Assembly: GCA_028284155.1 (NCBI GenBank)
Contig: JANQSF010000008.1
Location: forward strand, 1 to 64,000
DNA from: Phycisphaeraceae bacterium
Lineage (GTDB): Bacteria > Planctomycetota > Phycisphaerae > Phycisphaerales > Phycisphaeraceae
Length of the DNA stretch: 64,000 nucleotides
Reading direction: 5' to 3'
Program-made: the position numbers and the translations under genes
The notes under the pieces: model-generated
Told to the model about the DNA's origin: nothing
What the model saw: only the letters and a program-made list of their open reading frames with translations
Database searches by the model: none
Shown: one piece after another, positions 61,545 to 64,000 of the stretch
How the letters are laid out: the number at the start of each line of letters is the position of its first letter
How positions within the stretch are numbered: position 1 is the stretch's first letter

Positions 61545-62315
61545 TCAATAGACATTGCCGTAATGCTGCGTCAACCGCGACTCGAACTCGCTCTCGGTAC
61601 GCAGCTCGACATGCCCGTCAGCGAACGCGGCGTTGACGCTTTCCGGCGGGCCGTTGCCGTAGCGGTGGCCGCCCGTCGCCAGGTCGACCAGGTCGAGCGG
61701 GCCCTCGGCCGGGTGGATGCCCAGCAGGTCGGAGATGAGCGGGCGTTCGTTGACGTTCGGTTGGCTCAACTGCGCGGGCCAGTCTGAAGCACCCTCAGCC
61801 GGGTCGAACGAATTGTCATGCGGCAGCCAACCGTTGGTCGCGCGGCGCGGGACCCACCACATGACCTGCGTCATGGTGAACTCCGGCCAAAAGCTTTGCC
61901 CGTGCGCAATGATGGCCGGCACGTCCTTGCTCGCCAGCAGGTCGTCGTCCAGCCGGTAAGGCTGCATCCACCAGGGCAGGTCGTCTTGCCCCATGACCGG
62001 GCAATACCACATGTCCGGCCCGACGCCGTACTCATGCATCGTCGGCAGCAGCCCGTTGCCGACGCCCCAGACGTTCAGCCCGATGCTGCGCTGAATGTCG
62101 TACCGCGGGAATTGGCCGTTGTTGTCGCCCGCGTAGTTCGCCGCGCCGACCGCCCACTGCCGCCAGTTCGACGCGCAAATCGACACGCGTGTATTGAACC
62201 GCGCACGACCCAACGCCGGGATCAGCAGCGCGATCAACAGCGTGATGATCGAAATGACCACCAGCAACTCAACCAGCGTAAACGCCTTTCGGCCGACATG
62301 GGTCGCGTGAGACAT
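61545..62315 (-). CDS. Type II/IV pseudopilin-like protein
   Basis: A 256-residue protein with the prepilin motif AFTLVELLVVISIITLLIAL starting near residue 11, right after a short leader (MSHATHVGRK). The soluble part has CASNWRQWAVGAANYAGDNN, WYCPVMGQDDLPWWMQPYRL and the DGH-like end VNAAFADGHVELRT. The start at 62315 is chosen because the upstream residues are read from a MITE-like element. It is a paralogue of the gene at 42907. Confidence 0.88.
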   Translation of the reverse strand: MSHATHVGRKAFTLVELLVVISIITLLIALLIPALGRARFNTRVSICASNWRQWAVGAANYAGDNNGQFPRYDIQRSIGLNVWGVGNGLLPTMHEYGVGPDMWYCPVMGQDDLPWWMQPYRLDDDLLASKDVPAIIAHGQSFWPEFTMTQVMWWVPRRATNGWLPHDNSFDPAEGASDWPAQLSQPNVNERPLISDLLGIHPAEGPLDLVDLATGGHRYGNGPPESVNAAFADGHVELRTESEFESRLTQHYGNVY

Positions 62316-62427
62316 CGTCACGTCATTCGGGAGGACGCTTGATGTTACGCGGTATCGGTTTGCCGAAAAAAGTGCGTCGTGCCACGAACGCCAGCTCCTG
62401 CATTCACCGGTGTCTTCGGTCAAGCAC

Positions 62428-62558
62428 GGGTGCCACGATGCGGTCGTCAGCCGAAGGCGGACGAGAGCGTCGTGCGGGGTGTCGTTGTGTGTTCGGACGA
62501 TCGCGCCCGCTCGGCATCGTACCGCCGGCGGCTTTGCCTTGGCCGTGTGATGCCACTC
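62428..62558 (+). repeat. GGGTGCCA-ended 131-base MITE-like element, copy 2
   Basis: Starts GGGTGCCACGATGCGGTC and ends GGCCGTGTGATGCCACTC. Matches 13209-13340 in the opposite orientation and is one base shorter. The left end is intact; the right end differs from TGGCACCC at two positions. Confidence 0.75.
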
Positions 62559-62659
62559 GGCCGACGGTAGAATGGCCCCGGCCACCGTCAACATGATTTC
62601 GGGTCAGCCGTCGGCCGGCGATGGACACACGATCGACAGACACAAACGGAGCGCGCAGT

Positions 62660-63211
62660 ATGGGCGGCAAGCATATCTCTGAACGACCGCTGCTCATCAT
62701 CATCACCATCGCCGCAGCCACCTTGTTCAGCTGCGGCGACGACGACCCGACAAACAGCGCGTCAGGCGACCTGGACGACCCGCTCGCCCCGCTGGCGGTG
62801 GCGGTGGTCGAGGCGCTCAAAGCCAACGACGTGGAGGACTATCTGAACCTGTACCCGACCCAGGACGACGCCAAAGCGTCACGGCTCGACCAGATCACAA
62901 ACAAGCAAATCAAAGACGTCGCCGCCGAGTTGTCCTTGTTGGTCGAAAACGAAAGCACCTACCGACCCCAGTTCGTCGAACGATTTCATGAGATCGCCAA
63001 GGCACACGACTGGTCGCAGGCCCGGATCACCAAAATCAAGTCAAAGACTAGAAAGGACGGGACGATCGAGATCGCCGACAGCCTGATGATCGAGATGCGC
63101 ATCGGCGACCAGCGTGTCGACCTGAAACTGGATGACCTGATCAAAACCCCCAACGGCTGGCGGTTCGGCGAAAGCACGCCGATGCACCCGCCCCGCTCGC
63201 GGCCGGATTAG
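62660..63211 (+). CDS. Small lipoprotein of unknown function
   Basis: A 183-residue protein with a signal peptide and lipobox-like TLFSC (Cys about 26), then an acidic helix-rich body with VVEALKANDVEDYLNLYP and a C-terminal beta stretch DLKLDDLIKTPNGWRFGES, as in small NTF2-like or DUF lipoproteins with a growth-limiting fold. The family is not identified. The TAG stop is the outer end of a compound palindrome (63209-63331). The start at 62660 gives MGGKHIS, a basic-hydrophobic N-terminus. Confidence 0.7.
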   Translation: MGGKHISERPLLIIITIAAATLFSCGDDDPTNSASGDLDDPLAPLAVAVVEALKANDVEDYLNLYPTQDDAKASRLDQITNKQIKDVAAELSLLVENESTYRPQFVERFHEIAKAHDWSQARITKIKSKTRKDGTIEIADSLMIEMRIGDQRVDLKLDDLIKTPNGWRFGESTPMHPPRSRPD

Positions 63212-63331
63212 GCTTCGTCCGAAAAGTCACCGGCCCACCCGTAGGGTGTGCTTTAGCGCACCACGTATGCGGGGAAACCGTCCATTCATCGTGGTGCGCT
63301 GAAGCGCACCCTACTTTTCGGACGAAGCCTA
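63209..63331. repeat. GGCTTCGTCCGAA / GTAGGGTGTGCTTTAGCGCACC palindrome, copy 2
   Basis: Outer arms TAGGCTTCGTCCGAAAAGT and ACTTTTCGGACGAAGCCTA are perfect complements of 19 bases. Inner arms as in the copy at 59417. The two copies are about 3.8 kb apart in the same orientation. Confidence 0.92.
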
Positions 63332-63361
63332 GCAACGGCCTACCCGCTACCAAACCGGGAG

Positions 63362-64000
63362 TTACCATTCCGTGTCCGGTTGCGCCAATTCAAGACCGCC
63401 GACATGAGGATGTTGAACGTAATCCTGAGGGGGAACGGGAAGATTGGAAATACATTGATCGGAGCACGCGTGAACGAGCAGCGGTACCACATCAGTACCC
63501 ACGGCAAGTGAAGTCCATCGCTGTATCGGTATCACACCCGCCAAAGAAGCGTCACACAAGCTGCAACGACTTGGCACCCAGGCTGAATCAATCTGGGGCA
63601 AGCGCGGGAACGGCGGTCGATACTTGAAATTGCCGTACAGTGCTCGCGTACTGACCGTGCTTTGACGTAGGTTCTTGCAGCGTCGAATCTCGTAAGGAAA
63701 CCAGTGAAGGCGGTACGACGTGTACGGCGTGAAGCTCTCAAGTGACGCCATTTCGCCGATTTCAGGGGGAATGCGAACAAGACTACTGCCGTAGAGAATC
63801 AAGTGCTTCACGGATGTCAGTTTTGAAATGCTCGGTGGCAGAGTCGTAATCTGCGTCCACTGGTCCGGCGTCATCTCCCGTCCGGGAGAGAACTCTTCAC
63901 GACCGTCACGAGCCGCGTCGTCAATCAGTTCATTCAATCGCTGCCAACCAGAGGACGCCGTGTCTTGTTCTTCGGCATGGATATGGAGTTCGGACCACTG
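63362..64000 (-). CDS. Leucine-rich-repeat protein, cut by the window edge
   Basis: At least 212 residues; the frame is open to the edge of the window, so the start lies beyond it. The N-terminal visible part is QWSELHIHAEEQDTASSG, then GREEFSPGREMTPDQWTQI, then leucine-rich repeats TLPPSISKLTSVKHLILYG and LVRIPPEIGEMASLESF. Later, RLHWFPYEIRRCKNLRQSTVS is a conserved cap-like segment, followed by Cys-rich text (CSLCDAS ... HACSDQC), a possible zinc site. I recall similar LRR proteins with the RLHWFPYEI words in cassette contexts in other bacteria. Confidence 0.7.
   Translation of the reverse strand, partial: QWSELHIHAEEQDTASSGWQRLNELIDDAARDGREEFSPGREMTPDQWTQITTLPPSISKLTSVKHLILYGSSLVRIPPEIGEMASLESFTPYTSYRLHWFPYEIRRCKNLRQSTVSTRALYGNFKYRPPFPRLPQIDSAWVPSRCSLCDASLAGVIPIQRWTSLAVGTDVVPLLVHACSDQCISNLPVPPQDYVQHPHVGGLELAQPDTEW

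Noticed and set aside
1..64000. tRNA, rRNA, CRISPR arrays, riboswitches and complete insertion sequences
   Set aside because: No T-arm-like GGTTCGAATCC context, no regular spaced repeats, no transposase and no known riboswitch core were seen. A covariance-model scan would be decisive for small RNAs.

Overview
This window looks like a high-GC planctomycete chromosome, most likely class Phycisphaerae. The evidence is the set of lineage-typical families: a DUF1549/DUF1553 protein with a DUF1501 protein, PEP-CTERM exports, an LEGRMLMSA-type export motif, C-terminal CxxCGYD(L/M)R...CPECG zinc ribbons, an FGly-type sulfatase, an ECF sigma factor paired with a FecR protein, and short-lived pseudopilins with a GFTLIE/AFTLVE signature. 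I cannot name a genus. dnaN at 10.6 kb and a parB gene behind six parS sites at 32.7-33.8 kb suggest that the window lies in the origin-proximal part of the chromosome.

Layout. 0.1-4.1 kb: small accessory genes and a compact PadR-regulated operon with a visible promoter/operator. 4.1-9.8 kb: ten small genes, all on the minus strand, separated by imperfect palindromes bounded by RYYYAAC and GTTRRRY cores. I read this as an integron gene-cassette array without an integrase in view; a GTAGG-footed palindrome has landed in several of the junctions. 9.8-10.6 kb: a G-rich, strongly skewed non-coding stretch with a G-quadruplex motif in front of dnaN. 11-31 kb: envelope and export genes (DUF4062 membrane protein, LamG/PEP-CTERM protein, SMP-30-like lipoprotein, DedA, rhomboid, sulfatase, ankyrin/STN fusion) with the CCA-adding enzyme among them. 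31-38 kb: histidine kinase, parS cluster, parB and leuS. 38-45 kb: lipid A deacylase-like protein, then an ECF sigma/FecR/PEP-CTERM/pseudopilin cluster. 45-55 kb: moaA, an aldose-epimerase-like protein, a PhoD-like phosphatase, then an alpha/beta hydrolase, DUF1501 and DUF1553 operon. 55.5-57.2 kb: a lower-GC two-gene module with an AbiEii-like nucleotidyltransferase. 57-64 kb: trypsin-like protease, LEPR-type exported protein, a cytochrome-like CxxCH protein, a pseudopilin, a lipoprotein and a leucine-rich-repeat gene cut by the window edge.

The second theme is dispersed palindromic DNA. At least eight families of 55-280 bp inverted-repeat elements sit between genes, many with GTAGG at one end and CCTAC at the other, as expected of REP/BIME elements. 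A separate 131-132 bp element has GGGTGCCA ends. Some elements sit inside integron-type sites and some supply the C-terminal codons of genes. No tRNA, rRNA, CRISPR array, complete insertion sequence, tyrosine recombinase or REP-type transposase is seen in the window.

The strongest candidates for undescribed biology are the integrase-less cassette array with palindromes in its recombination sites, the two-gene AbiEii-like module at 55.5 kb, the four-fold nested palindrome at 61.2-61.5 kb, the parS cluster without a neighbouring parA, and the ankyrin/STN fusion protein.
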